From Vicia villosa (taxonomy: Eukaryota; Streptophyta; Magnoliopsida; Fabales; Fabaceae): a stretch of 64,000 bases of DNA. The stretch is from NCBI RefSeq assembly GCF_029867415.1, contig NW_026705481.1, forward strand, positions 310,001 to 374,000, written 5' to 3'. Position numbers and translations under genes: made by a program. Under the pieces are notes generated by a model. That model did not search any database, was not told where the DNA came from, and saw only the letters and a program-made list of their open reading frames with translations. Numbering within the stretch: position 1 is the first letter of the stretch; every line of letters starts with the position of its first letter. Below are positions 23,684 through 34,846 of this stretch, in pieces.

Positions 23684-23923
23684 CTTCCTCCGTCCCATAA
23701 TGAGTGACTCAACCCACCATTTTACACAGATTAAAGAAAGTGTAAAAAATTAAGAAAGATAATATTATTTTTATTATAGTATCCTTATCATGTATTGAGA
23801 ATGGTGAACTTTATAATAATTAGAGGGTAAAATTGGAAAAGGTGTATTGGAAATTGAAGTAGATCATTCATTTTGGGACATCATTTTATTCCAAATGGGT
23901 CACTCATTGTGAGACGGAGGGAG
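23684..23923. mobile_element. Stowaway-like MITE, 240 bp
   Basis: The ends CTTCCTCCGTCCCATAATGA and, inverted, CTCCCTCCGTCTCACAATGA are strong terminal inverted repeats. TA dinucleotides flank both sides (23682-23683 and 23924-23925). Length and ends are standard for Stowaway (Tc1/mariner) MITEs. It has no coding sequence. Confidence 0.92.
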
Positions 23924-24163
23924 TAATATTTCAGTAATTCTTATAATTTATTAATGGACATGGATATCTGCAAGCATGGATATCATTAAACTCGTATGCA
24001 TATCCATTTCTAAATGGGTATTTAAATATCCATTTATTTTATCCTCAGATATCTATTAAGATATTCGCCCCGTACCCATGACGAATTTCATCTGCGGGTA
24101 TGGAACTATTTGCTATCTTAATCTCTCATTGAGTTTGAGAATAAAAACCTAACTTTAAGTGGG

Positions 24164-24509
24164 TGGTTGTGTAGTGTTGGCCTTCGAGATGTATGTCTCG
24201 CTTGGTTGGCATGAAGAATTACTCAAAATAGATCCTCTTGAGGGTAATGTTGTCTAATGATTAATTTATTACCGACGACTATACTTTCAAATAGGATTCA
24301 TGACTCTGGGAACCATATCTAGAACCTTCGAGTCGATGGTTGTGTAGTGTTGGCCTTCAAGATGTATGTTTCTCTTGGTTGATGTGACAACCTCGCCTAA
24401 AGTATATCCTCTTAAGCTATTATTGTCTAATGAGTAATTCGTTATCGACGACAATATTTTCAAATAGGGTCCGTGACTCTAGGATCCATTTATCAAAAAC
24501 TTTATAGCC
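24164..24509 (+). repeat. 173-bp tandem duplication (Ogre-like leader)
   Basis: Two diverged adjacent copies start TGGTTGTGTAGTGTTGGCCT at 24164 and at 24337. Both contain GTCTAATGA(T/G)TAATT and CAAATAGG(A/G)T boxes. The position just upstream of Ogre-like gag sequence suggests this is untranslated leader of the same element. That assignment is inference. Confidence 0.7.
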
Positions 24510-26470
24510 AGGCTTTATGAGTGGTTTGGATAGAGAAACTTAGAACTATCCTATCGTAAGAAGTCTTCTCATATAGGTTATTCTGTTGATAATTACCCAT
24601 ACTATCCCAAATCCATACATCATTGAACCCTCACATGACATTGCATTGCACCCATGCATGGCATGACTTTGTATTTCCATAAAAATCTTTTATCATATCA
24701 AAAAACTCATGGATCCATATTCATAAGAATGCATGCCTATTTTCCAAAGCAAAAAAAAATCATTCCATTTTTTCCATCCTCGATAACATCAAGCAGTTAA
24801 CAAAGTAAGTTGATTTCCCAGCACTCTTATGGAACACGCAGTAATTCCAAGAGAAAATGGAAAACTTAGAACAAGGACAAAAAAATTTGAGAGAACCTGT
24901 TGATACACTCAGAGGCACAATGAATAATGCCTTAGAGGATTTACAAGCTATAGCAAGTAAAATGGACGAGGAAGACCAGTCGCAACCAACTATGCATGCA
25001 AAAACTGCTACCTCTTCATTCCTATCAGGTTTCTCCATGGGACCCCTGCAAATTCAAAGGGAGAGCGTTCAATTCCCACCTTTTGGTCTATCATAGGGTT
25101 ATCTTTCCCAAATGTCGCCAATAGTGGTCCATCTACTCAGCAGCCCGTGCAGATCTCGATAATCATTAAGGCGCATCTCGCCGGTTATTCGGCACACCAA
25201 GGTCCCTCTAAGGACCCTCGTCTTTCATACCACATATATGGTCCCCAATACACCCATCCAAAGGTAATAGTCGAGAATGATGAATCTAAAAAAAAAATTA
25301 TTAGGGTTTGGAGAAGAGGTTAAAAGTCACTGATGGACATGAATTAGTCGACCTAAATGTTATGAACATGGGCTTGGTCCCTGATGTGACCATCCCTCAA
25401 AAATTCAAAGTCTCCAACTTTGAAATGTACAAAGGCCTCAGCTATCCTAATAATAATTTGGCAAAGTATTTTAAAAAATGACGCCTTAAGCTCATAACGG
25501 CAAGCTAATGATTCATTGTTTCCAAGATATCCTGATTGCGGCATCGCTGAAGTGGTACATGAATCTTGAGAAGAGTAAGATCCAGTCATGGAGGGACCTG
25601 GCAGAAGCCTTAGTAAAATAATAAAAGTACAACATGGACATGGCTCCAGATAAAAGGCAATTGCAAAACATGACTAATAAGGATAAGGAATCTTTCAAAG
25701 GATACACTCTGCGTTGGAGAGAAATATTTTCTGAAGTGGAGCCACCCCTAGTTAAACGATAGTTGTTTGACATGTTTATAGATACCTTTCAATCTCCTTT
25801 CTATGAAAAAGTTATTCGAAGTGTGTCATCAAGATTTTTAGATTTGGTGACCATAGGAGAAAGAATCGAACTTGGGCTGAAGAGCGGGAAAATTCCAAGT
25901 GCTATTGGGGAATCAAGTGGTGTGAAAAATTTCCCTCGTAACTTCCAAAAGAAGAAAGAGGGAGAGACAAACACCTTCATGATCAGAGGTGGAAAATCGT
26001 ATTATCCATATGTAGCGACACTCGCACCCATTCACCAACTACAGTCAGCGTCCGCCAATCCTCAATATCGAAACCATAATCATAATAGTTTAGGCTTTGG
26101 AGTAATCTGAAAAGAAGGAATGCCCCCATTGACCCAATTCCTACACCATATAGTCAACTCCTATCACGTTTTATTCAAAGCTCATTGGTGGTTCCCCGAC
26201 CTCTTAAGCCTTTTCTATCACTGTCCTCCCCTGGTATGACCTAACTGTCAAATGTGAATATCATGATGAATCAGTGAGGCACTCAACAGGGGACTATATA
26301 GCTTTTAAGTCCAAAGTACAAAATTTTATTGATAGTAGGTGCTTAACCTTTAATGAAGGAGACTCATTAGTGAGCGGTAACCCCTCGCCCGGGTGAGTAC
26401 GAAGACTTTGGGAAGCAACTCCTAAAGCCAGTGGATCAGACAGGAAAGCTCATCCTCGAAGTTGATGATT
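24510..26470 (+). pseudogene. Decayed Ogre/Tat-like gag region
   Basis: Several frames carry gag text typical of legume Tat/Ogre elements: MENLEQGQKNLREPVDTL with a coiled-coil-like N-terminus (24857-25096), then degraded GP-CDHP-KI-SL and the HCFQDILIAASLKWYMNLEKS segment (about 25510-25580), WRDLAEALVK, MAPDKRQLQNMTNKDKESFK and LRWREIFSEVEPPL, then the open piece 25763-26110 (DMFIDTFQSPFYEKV...TIGERIELGLKSGKI). Stops and frameshifts separate these pieces. No protease or RT follows within the region. It is a 5' fragment of an element not evidently paired with the solo LTR at 17.3-22.2 kb. Confidence 0.8.
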
Positions 26471-27833
26471 ATTAGGCCACTTTATCATCTTCATTTGTAA
26501 TTTCCTTATTTATTAAGTGTTGTTTGCTTTTAAACTTGTTGCTTTTTGAACGGTAATATTAATGAAATGAGCATGTATCTTTTGAATGAATCATTTAGTG
26601 TTCACTTCTTTCTATTTCCTTTTTATCGAAAAAAACAATATTAATATTTATCCACCTCACTTTCCTTTTTCAAATTTTGTTTAAGTGAGGATTGGATGGA
26701 GGATGATGTAAACAAAATACCTAAAATTGCTAAAGTATGCTTTTTAATAAAACCTTGTAGACGATGTAAGGGATTGTTTCAATTCCCAAACATTAAGGAG
26801 TTAAGGAGATTTAATCCCTAGTCAACCATTTTGAGCTTAGAAGATTGGTGTTTCTTTCTGGATAAAAAAAACCCTTAATCTTAACCAGAGGCAGATAGTT
26901 TTTCATTTGATTTGACTAGGCATTCAAAATTCAAGATAATCATCACATCTATATACCTCATAATAAGGGTTCAATCACATCTTCTTCCTTACACACGTCA
27001 TGAAGTGTCAAAGAAGTAGTGAAAACTCAAAAGCTCATAGTGATTGTTCCTCACTAACCATTAACATGGTAGTCACGGCCCTTGTCCAAACCAACAAGAA
27101 GAACAAATTTGATGGAAATTTGATGAAAATCGAGGAAAAAAATAAAAAAGCAAAAAAATTGAAAAGAAGGGTCAACAAAATCCTTAACAAAAAAAGAATA
27201 AAATTAGGTGTCTACCATATAAAAAAAAAAAGGCAAATAGAAAATAGGTGACTGTCACCTCAAACAAAAAAATCTCATAAATTGTTGTGTCATCATATAT
27301 TCACCTTTACACCTTTTAAATTCTCTTGGAAATTGAATGCGGGTGTCGAATTAATTGAACATAGGAATGGTGATCATCAGAAGGAGAACGGACTGGGTTA
27401 AAATTAAAAATATGTTCCTTATATCCTTTTGTTTTAAAAATCGTGAATCACGTCACATTACAACCTTCAAAAGGCCTAATTGATGCAATGTTTATTTTGA
27501 AAACATACTCCAACAAGATTGTGATAATCTGACCCCAAAGATACTTACTAATCATCTTCAAATCATATTATGCGCTCACATTACTATTTTCACATTATAA
27601 ACGTCAAAATCAACGTTGCATTCTGACCAGTGATCCATTCATTGTACATCACAACATTATCTCAATAAATAGCGTTGATTTTAAAATCTGCATGAACATT
27701 GCATCAGAATTACCATTTTAAATGAACGGTTTTATTTGCAAGTTAGTATTTAGAGTAAAAACAATATGCTTTGATTTAATCATTGAGTTTTCTCGTAAAT
27801 GTTATAGTCCACAACTTAGTTCAATAAAGCTCG
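26471..27833. other. Retroelement-derived or intergenic DNA
   Basis: Continuation of the decayed Ogre-like region with no recognisable domain, followed by AT-rich intergenic DNA. The 27000-27251 reading is lysine-rich low complexity and I do not consider it a gene. Confidence 0.4.
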
Positions 27834-27841
27834 CTTGAGTG

Positions 27842-28273
27842 TAGGGGTGTGCATGGTTGGTTATTTTCAAAAACCAAACCATAACCATTTTAAAACCATT
27901 TAAATGGTTTGGATTTATAACCATGACCACATTTTAATCAAAACTGGTTATAAAACCGGTTATAAATTTGGTTATGATTATATAACCGGTTTTTTAAAAA
28001 AATCCAATTTTTTTTAAAAAAAATTTATTATTATTTTTTTTTCAAAAAAATATATTTTATTTTGAGAATTAAAATATTTGGATTTGGATAATAACCGGAT
28101 TATAACCGAATCCAAAATAATTTAACCGGTTAATAACCATTTAATTATATCCGGATTATATGAATGGATAACTAAACCGGTTAATAACCATTCAATTATA
28201 TCCGGATATTTAAAAGTGGTTTAGGTTTGGTTATGGATTTGGACATAAAAACCGGATATTTTGCACACCCCTA
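27842..28273. mobile_element. hAT MITE (TAGGGGTGTGCA ends)
   Basis: The ends TAGGGGTGTGCA and TGCACACCCCTA are perfect inverted repeats. An exact 8-bp duplication CTTGAGTG flanks the element (27834-27841 and 28274-28281). The arms are full of AACCGG/CCGGTT and ATCCGGAT motifs. Length 432 bp, non-coding. Confidence 0.94.
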
Positions 28274-28635
28274 CTTGAGTGAAGACTTAAACCAGTATTG
28301 GGAGGCGTTTGTTGAATAATACAATATGTATATGTTAATCTTTTATATATGATTATCTGGTTTAACCTATTTTATATTACACTGAATGGCTAAAATATAT
28401 TTGTAACTCGAGTCCATTGCAGTGTTTGATGATGTTGTGTACTTGATAGAGCATTAGGAGAATTTTCTTTATAACACTTTTTATTATTCTGTAGTTGTAG
28501 TAGCAATATTGGGAATCAAGTATTGGTGGTTCAGATTTTGCAACACATGGCAAAAAATTTGGGAATCAAGTATTGGTGGTCCAGTTTTTTTGTGACAGCA
28601 AATTTTCTAGTACGAGAATCCTTATTAGTTTGTTA

Positions 28636-28891
28636 GAGCATCTCCAATGGTGCAACCCATTTTTGGGTTCTTTATGGGTCCCACTAGCCACATCATCTTA
28701 AAATAATTTTTATAATTTTTATTTTAATTGTATAATTCTAAAAAGTTATTATTGGGCCCACAACTTTACCTCATAAACTAATTTGATTGGGTACCACAAT
28801 TTTTTCATAGTTGCATTGCAATGCAATGGTACTATGATGTGGCATGTCTAGGTGGAGAACTTATTAGAAGGAACTACCATTGGAGATGGTC
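28636..28891. mobile_element. Tourist-like (PIF/Harbinger) MITE
   Basis: The ends GAGCATCTCCAATGGT and ACCATTGGAGATGGTC are inverted repeats. The element is flanked by TTA on both sides (28633-28635 and 28892-28894), the usual 3-bp target of PIF/Harbinger. Length 256 bp, non-coding. Confidence 0.88.
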
Positions 28892-28894
28892 TTA

Positions 28895-29464
28895 AAGCTG
28901 GCAAAAAATTGTTTTGATCCATTTATGATATTCTGGCTTCATGTGAGAATGTTTAACACTAGTAATGACTTTAAATTTTGTTGTTGAGTGAAAATGTGTG
29001 TAGTGTAGTAAAGTTAATACATGGAAATTCATACAAGAAAAGGCCAATCAATATATGTGATCAAAATATAATTCGATTTGCAGTTTCTCTGTCTCTGTTG
29101 AATGATGAATACATGATGTGATTGCGTTTGGAAGGGAACCTCTCTGATTGCACCAAGTGGATTGGAGAAATGTGGATTATTCATGCATTATTTATAAATT
29201 ACATAGGACTTATAGAATCTAGAATCTAGACACTATTTTCCTTTGCCCCACCATTGGAGCCTTGCCAAATGGCTCTATCTAGAGAGTGACATTGTGTCAT
29301 ATATATTATTATTTTTTTAATCTTAGATCTATTTTATATTAGTGATATCATTTCCGGATAATGATTAGCATTTTTAAAGATTAAGTCAATATTTATATAG
29401 TTTTAGAGAAAAAAATAGTAAAATTTAGTTGAATGATTCAATAAAGAGGAGAAAATTGAAGGTT
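28895..29464. other. Intergenic DNA
   Basis: AT-rich DNA between MITEs. No exon, RNA gene or element ends recognised. Confidence 0.4.
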
Positions 29465-29695
29465 GACGAATGACTCAGTCTACTAATTTATATAAATTAA
29501 AAAAAAATTTATAAAAATAAGAGAGAATAATATTTTTACTATAATACGCTTATCATGTATTAAAAATGTTAAAAAATTTATTAATTAAATAATAGAATTG
29601 AAAAAATATATTGAAAATGAAATAAATCATTCATTTTAAAATATTATTTTATTCCAAATGAATTTTTCATTATGAAACTCAAGAAGGAGTATAGT
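29465..29695. mobile_element. Degenerate Stowaway-like MITE
   Basis: The text GAATGACTCAGTCTAC at left, AATAAGAGAGAATAATATTT in the middle and CTCAAGAAGGAGTA at right parallels the intact Stowaway-like MITE at 23684-23923, including ATTTTATTCCAAATG before the right end. The terminal repeats have decayed, so the limits are approximate. Confidence 0.55.
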
Positions 29696-30310
29696 TTACG
29701 AGATATCGTACACACATAATAATTGAATTTACTTAACCAGACAAAATCGATTTCATTGTTCAATAACTTAAATAACTTAAATAGTAATCTTTTATGAAAG
29801 AATATACATTTAATAAATTAAGATTGAAAATTAATTTTTTAATAAATAATCACCCTTAGCACTATGAAAACATATTCAACTTTTTAAATTTAAAATATGT
29901 TACTCTCCAATCATAGAGAAGCACGTTAAATTAAAATGCTTAGCTGTAAGTTATTCTATTTAGTACATCTTCTTTCATCCATGATTCACTTTGTCACATC
30001 ATCACCATAATAATTATGATGTATGTCCTATGTGTTCTTTTCTCTCACAACAACCTTCCCAAATCACCGGCCTAACTCCACATGTTCACAAATGGTTACC
30101 TTGTTCATGTTGTTTTAGAATGCTTATTGGGACAATAAAACAAACACTTTCCGGGTCAGTTTCTGCTCTTTTTTGTTTCAACTTTTTTAGAGCAATTCAA
30201 TTTGTTTGCTATGGTGTTGGGTGATTATGATGTGAAGTCATGTAATTAGGTACTTTTTTTCATTGAAACACTTGTTTGATCCTGAAATAGATTTAGGGTG
30301 GAGTGTTATT

Positions 30311-32670
30311 ATGTCTGCTTATGGCCATCAAATGGAGCATTCTTATTCTACAAGGAGTCTCTCTGCTGCTTCTGGTATGATCAATCAAGAATTATTATCA
30401 CCTATATGGAAGATTCTGCTCATAATGAAATTGAAAATTCTCGATCATGTTAATCGAGTCTGCGAATTGATCTCGAAATGAATAACAAGATCGAGAAATT
30501 TTATGTTCAACTAATTGACCTTGAATTATTATAGCTACTATATCTTTTGTTAACTTCAAGTTAATATTTTGGTTTAATTATGATGATTATTTTGTTGTTG
30601 TTTTTTGTCTCAGAGATGAGGAGTAGTTTTGTGCTAGAATCTGGATTCTACATCACATCATTTTCTGCAACAATCTTCATTGCTGGATTTGCTACTCTTG
30701 GACTTCTATTAATCACTCTATTGGTTTCAATGGCAATGATGCTACAATCTTGTCAAAATAACAGTGCTGGAATTCTTGAGCTTAGGAATATAAATGATGA
30801 CTATAGTTATTGCAAAATTCATTCTCTGCATGCTCAGCTCAATCATTTGGAAGAACAGAATGTTCCTAATGTTTGTAAGGACCTAGCTGTACAGTATATC
30901 AAAGGCGGTCAATATGCTAGAGACTTGGATTTAACCAAATCTGTGATTGAGGATTACTTCAATGGTGTTAAACCATCAGAGGATGGTTTTGATGTGGTGT
31001 TGATTGACATAGATGGCATTTTTCCATTGAGTCCTCATTCTTCCAATTTGTTTCAAAGGTAATTTTATAATGTAAGATTTGGTCAAGTTTATGTGATTTG
31101 GATTTCACAGCGTTACAAAATCATGACCGCTTGATTTGTCTTACTGTGTTGTTTTCTTACTGCAAGTAATTTGATCCGGGTTTTGCAATAGTAAAAGCAA
31201 TTTTACTTGTCTCTTTTATCATAAGTACATTTTGCCACTTCGAAGATGTTATTTCATATAGAAAATTTTGAAGTAACTTGTACACTCAATCTTCATGAGT
31301 ATCCGAGATTGAGTATATTTCAATTGGTTTGAACTAATGGTTACATAAATTAAAGGTGTTATAAGAGTAGGATTCAAACATTTCATGTAGGAGAAAAAAA
31401 TAACAGAGTAGGATTCAAACATTTCATGTAGGAGAAAAAAAATACTAACATAATAATTAATATATAATAGTTTGTCTACCTTAAGGAAAAAAAAAAAAAA
31501 AACATCATGAACTTTGTTTATTGTATTAGCAGATCTAAGCCATTTATGTACCCTGGATAACGTAAAATATAGATAAATGTGTAGGCCAGCTTGAATTTTG
31601 GTGTCTAAATTTGGCTGATATAAATGGTTTGTTACTCCAACTTGCATTAGTTTATTAGTTATTTCTTATTTCTTGCTATAAAATCTCAAATGTAATTATT
31701 ATATATTTTTTATGTAGCTAATCCAGCTTGATGCTAATCCGTATGTATTATATTATTAGCAGTAACTTGACAAGGTTTTGTTTTGATGTTGGATTTCATT
31801 ATAACAGCATTAGCAATTGTATCTTAGAAGCAAAAAAGTTAAAGCGCATGGCTGTGTTAAGATTATACATCAACCTTCAAGCTAGTGGTTGGCCTATAAT
31901 CTTGTTCTCAAGAGAGCCAGTAAAAGACCAAAATGTCACCATCGATCATCTTGTCTCTGCTGGATTTAGAGGCTGGTCTTCATTGATGATGAGGTATTAA
32001 GTTCCACCCATGTATCCTAGATAATGGTTCAACAAAAATCACAAATGTAGTTTTTAAGATACCTTATTCTTTGCTTTAGTTTGAGAATATATTTTCAGTT
32101 TAGTTTACACTTTATTAAAAATTTGTTTTCACTATTTTTTTTTCTCTTCTGTTTCTACATGAAGAAAACTAATTGACTATATAATTAACTACTATGCATT
32201 CAACTTGATTATATAGTGGATATTTGGACTCACACTGAAATTGTCAAAATCACATTGAGCTATCGTAAATTTGGCAAAAACTACAGTTTAAAGTTTCAGC
32301 TAAACTAGGTACCACAGTGATTTTGCAAAACTTTAACTCATCCAGAAAGTATCTTTTGACATGATATGTTTATATTGCCATTGACATGTTTAAATTGCAA
32401 CACTTTGGACCAAACATACACATTATGTAAGAATCACATCTTAAGCCACCAACGATGTTCTATATTTGCAGAGAAGGTGAAAATTCTACCAAAACGAACG
32501 AGTATATTTCTACGCAAAGGAATGCGATACAGACAAAGGGCTTCCAAATAATAAGCATCATAAGCAGTCATGTGGATATTTTGAGTGCTGCATATGAAGA
32601 TGCAGGAATGCGAAAGTTTTTGCTACCAGACCCTATATGTGACATGTTTGAGCATCAAATGAAAGCATAG
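30311..32670 (+). CDS. Membrane-anchored HAD-family (acid phosphatase class B-like) protein
   Basis: Four exons: 30311-30374, 30614-31058, 31808-31993 and 32472-32670, sum 894 nt, 297 residues, all GT-AG. A short N-terminal tail (MSAYGHQMEHSYSTRSL) is followed by one membrane segment (about residues 36-64) and a HAD/acid-phosphatase IIIB-like domain. The start was chosen as the first in-frame ATG and fits plant homologues recalled from this family. HAD motif I is present (LIDIDGIF, D153 and D155), and a Ser is present in the motif II position (ILFSRE). The motif IV region reads ISSHVDILSAA with a single Asp where active phosphatases have a GD/DD pair, and the motif III Lys is not evident. It may be catalytically weak or inactive. 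Function unknown. Confidence 0.85.
31364..31445 (+). repeat. 41-bp tandem duplication in intron 2 of the HAD gene
   Basis: Two adjacent copies of a unit beginning AGAGTAGGATTCAAACATTT, nearly identical. It lies within the intron and has no effect on the coding sequence. Confidence 0.85.
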
Positions 32671-33022
32671 ATGCTGAATATTTGTTTCATCCTACAGGAC
32701 TACAGAGTTTTTGGTATTTTTGTAAATTAAGAAACTATATGTAGCTTGCTCTGTTCATATCTATCATTTGTAAATTTGATTTTACATTATAAAGTGCAGT
32801 TCACATAATTCAAATTTCTGTAAAAGAGACCCAATCACACACACAAAAAATCTGTATTTGAGCTTCATTAAGATATGGGCTCAACCTCAACTACAATTCA
32901 ACAAAGTTCTCTATACTATCTATCTCTACAGAACAATATGAACACCAATGTTTCCTTTTGATTAGGCATCATATACCAATCTAATTACAAATCTAAAACA
33001 TGATTCATACGAAAAATTAACA

Positions 33023-34192
33023 CTAATGAACAATAACCATGCAAACCTCAACGACGATCAACCAAAAAGCGACGTTAATCCAGTTCACCAAACTCGAATG
33101 CGAAGAAGCTTCAGAGAAATCAACATCATACTTCGTAGTGCCATTCGGGTACAAAAGCCCCCAGTTTCTTCCCGCTCCTTCCTTATCAAAAAGCTCGTAA
33201 ATATAAACCCCTTGCACTCCGTCTCTCAGCAACGGTGTTCCGGCACCGGACTTCAAATGCTTCACCAATCCCCTCAGATAAACTTCAGCATATCCTGGAT
33301 TCGCATCGAGTTCATTCCCGGTGCTAGGCCATCCCGTCTCAGTGACAATTACCGGAATAGTTTCGTAACCTGCAAGCGCCATTGCACTGACAACAGCGTC
33401 AACCATGATATCGAAGAGATTCCGGTAACGAACTCCGGTTGTGAAGTCGTCACGGAAGTTAAACGGATAATCTTGAAAAAGCGCCATTCCGAGAGGAATC
33501 TCCGATCTTAACCGGTAAAGATTGTAAGGGTAGAGATTAATCAAGAACGAAGAATTCGTGTCGCTCAAGAACTGAAGCAACGGTCCCATTAGGTTAACGC
33601 CGGTAGGTTCTTGAAAAGTTGCGGAAGACGGTGGAAACGGAGAAGTAACGGTGGTTACGAAAGAAAACGAAGTCGAAACGGAGATCTTACGGATTCCAAG
33701 ATCGCGGAGTGACACGTGTACGTTGGAGATTGCAGGGAGAAGATTGTTGGCGGCTTCCGGGTACACGTCGATGAAAGCGTTACCTACTGAGATTGTAGTG
33801 ATTTTGGCGCGCGGGTAGAACGGTAGCACGTGAGTGTAAATCCAGGCACGTGCGACGGAGCGGTTGTTCGCCATTGGTGTAACCATGTAGTTTGGGACGG
33901 TGAGGAAGAGGGAGACGTTGGTGTAGAGGAGGCTTCGGATGATGGAAGGGTCGGGCTCATCGAGTCGGAGGGAGTCGAGTTTGAGTTTTTCCATGGCGGT
34001 GGAGATGCGGTCTGGTTGTGATGGCGGCGGTGGTGAGGAGGGAGGTGGAGGTGGTCGTGGTGGTGGTTCTTGACGGTTTGTGGGGAAAGTGGAGTAGGTG
34101 GCGCCGATGGAAGGGAGGGAGAAGGTGGTTGTTGGGAGGAGGGAGAGGAGAATGTAGAGAGAGAAAGTGAGAGAGATGAAGGTGTTAAACAT
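33023..34192 (-). CDS. GH17-family protein (glucan endo-1,3-beta-glucosidase-like), GPI-type tail
   Basis: A single uninterrupted 389-codon frame. A signal peptide (about 1-25) is followed by a GH17 start (PSIGATYS), a proline-rich insertion (about residues 42-60, EPPPRPPPPPSSPPPP), and GH17 landmarks: AWIYTHVLPFYP, the TISVGN segment (residues 133-138), INLYPY, the VTETGWPS segment with nucleophile Glu285, and a C-terminal GVYIYELFDKEGAGRNWGL. The end is a hydrophobic stretch after a Ser-rich hinge, as in GPI-anchored forms. The GNE motif normally carrying the acid/base Glu reads GNA (Ala139, codon 33778-33776). It would act, if active, on callose at the cell surface. The Glu replacement suggests a binding role instead. 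Confidence 0.9.
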   Translation of the reverse strand: MFNTFISLTFSLYILLSLLPTTTFSLPSIGATYSTFPTNRQEPPPRPPPPPSSPPPPSQPDRISTAMEKLKLDSLRLDEPDPSIIRSLLYTNVSLFLTVPNYMVTPMANNRSVARAWIYTHVLPFYPRAKITTISVGNAFIDVYPEAANNLLPAISNVHVSLRDLGIRKISVSTSFSFVTTVTSPFPPSSATFQEPTGVNLMGPLLQFLSDTNSSFLINLYPYNLYRLRSEIPLGMALFQDYPFNFRDDFTTGVRYRNLFDIMVDAVVSAMALAGYETIPVIVTETGWPSTGNELDANPGYAEVYLRGLVKHLKSGAGTPLLRDGVQGVYIYELFDKEGAGRNWGLLYPNGTTKYDVDFSEASSHSSLVNWINVAFWLIVVEVCMVIVH

Positions 34193-34846
34193 GGTGGTTA
34201 TGGCGGTTCTGTTATCGAGTGGAAATGTAAAGTGTAAGAGATGGAGGGCGATGAGAGAGAAAGATAGTAGTGAATCTGTTAGTTAGTTTAGTTTTAGAAT
34301 TTGGCGGGTACGTAACAACGGTTTTTGTTTCTTTCTTTTTTCTTTAAATTGCTTGCATATTGGTTTGGATAATTTGTGAATTTCGCTTTAAAAAATTATT
34401 TATTTTAAACAACAAATAATAATTATTGTAATAATTTTACTAAACCATAAAACTACTACATGTATGCATCAACCAAAAATAAGAATTTTCTCTTCAATAA
34501 ACAAATGTAAGCATTGTAAAGAACAAATGGTCTGAGATTCAATTTTACAACTTTTTCTTCAAAGAATAAATGACCACAATACTTTTTTTCTCAATATATG
34601 CCAACAAAGGAATATGAGAGAGATTACTCAGTTATTGGAATTTTGTACCATGAGCTATTTCTGCACAGTTTCTAATACAATGGGGAACCCCCTTTTTATA
34701 TGAAGCTATATCTATGTAGGGCCAAAAGAATTCTTATATAGAGTGTGAAACATTCTGATTCTGATTGAAGTCATGCTAACAAGTTTGTCTCGTGGAATCA
34801 TCTTGTCCAAGGTGGCGACGAAAACATTGTGGATTTCGTATTAGAA
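34193..34846. other. GH17 promoter side and intergenic DNA
   Basis: The left part holds the promoter of the minus-strand GH17 gene, and the right part the 3' UTR of the nucleotide-sugar transporter. No separate feature recognised. Confidence 0.45.

Larger units (their letters stand above)
23045..24120. mobile_element. Degenerate hAT-like element hosting a Stowaway MITE
   Basis: The left end reads TAGGAATGTAAATGGATATT and the right end, inverted, TAAGATAGCAAATAGTTCC. Both are decayed forms of the TAGGGATGGCAA-type ends seen elsewhere in this window. Subterminal GGATATCC-like and GGGTATGG motifs recur in both arms. I found no clean 8-bp duplication, so the exact limits are uncertain. A Stowaway-like MITE sits inside at 23684-23923. 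Confidence 0.5.

Noticed and set aside
27000..27251. 83-codon lysine-rich frame with a weak start
   Set aside because: Low-complexity AAA-rich sequence in decayed retroelement DNA; no splice support and no domain.
17327..27800. Idea that the solo LTR and the gag region at 24.2-26.5 kb are one Ogre element
   Set aside because: The LTR has its own exact 5-bp duplication on both sides and lies on the minus strand, while gag is on the plus strand. They are separate events.
29991..30224. 77-codon frame with a His-rich start upstream of the HAD gene
   Set aside because: Considered as a small peptide or upstream exon. It ends in a stop before the HAD start, has no homology that I recognise and no splice donor that keeps frame with the HAD exon.
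33026..33511. 161-codon plus-strand frame opposite the GH17 gene
   Set aside because: It is the antisense of a well-conserved GH17 coding sequence, and its translation shows no domain. Other antisense frames there are similar shadows.
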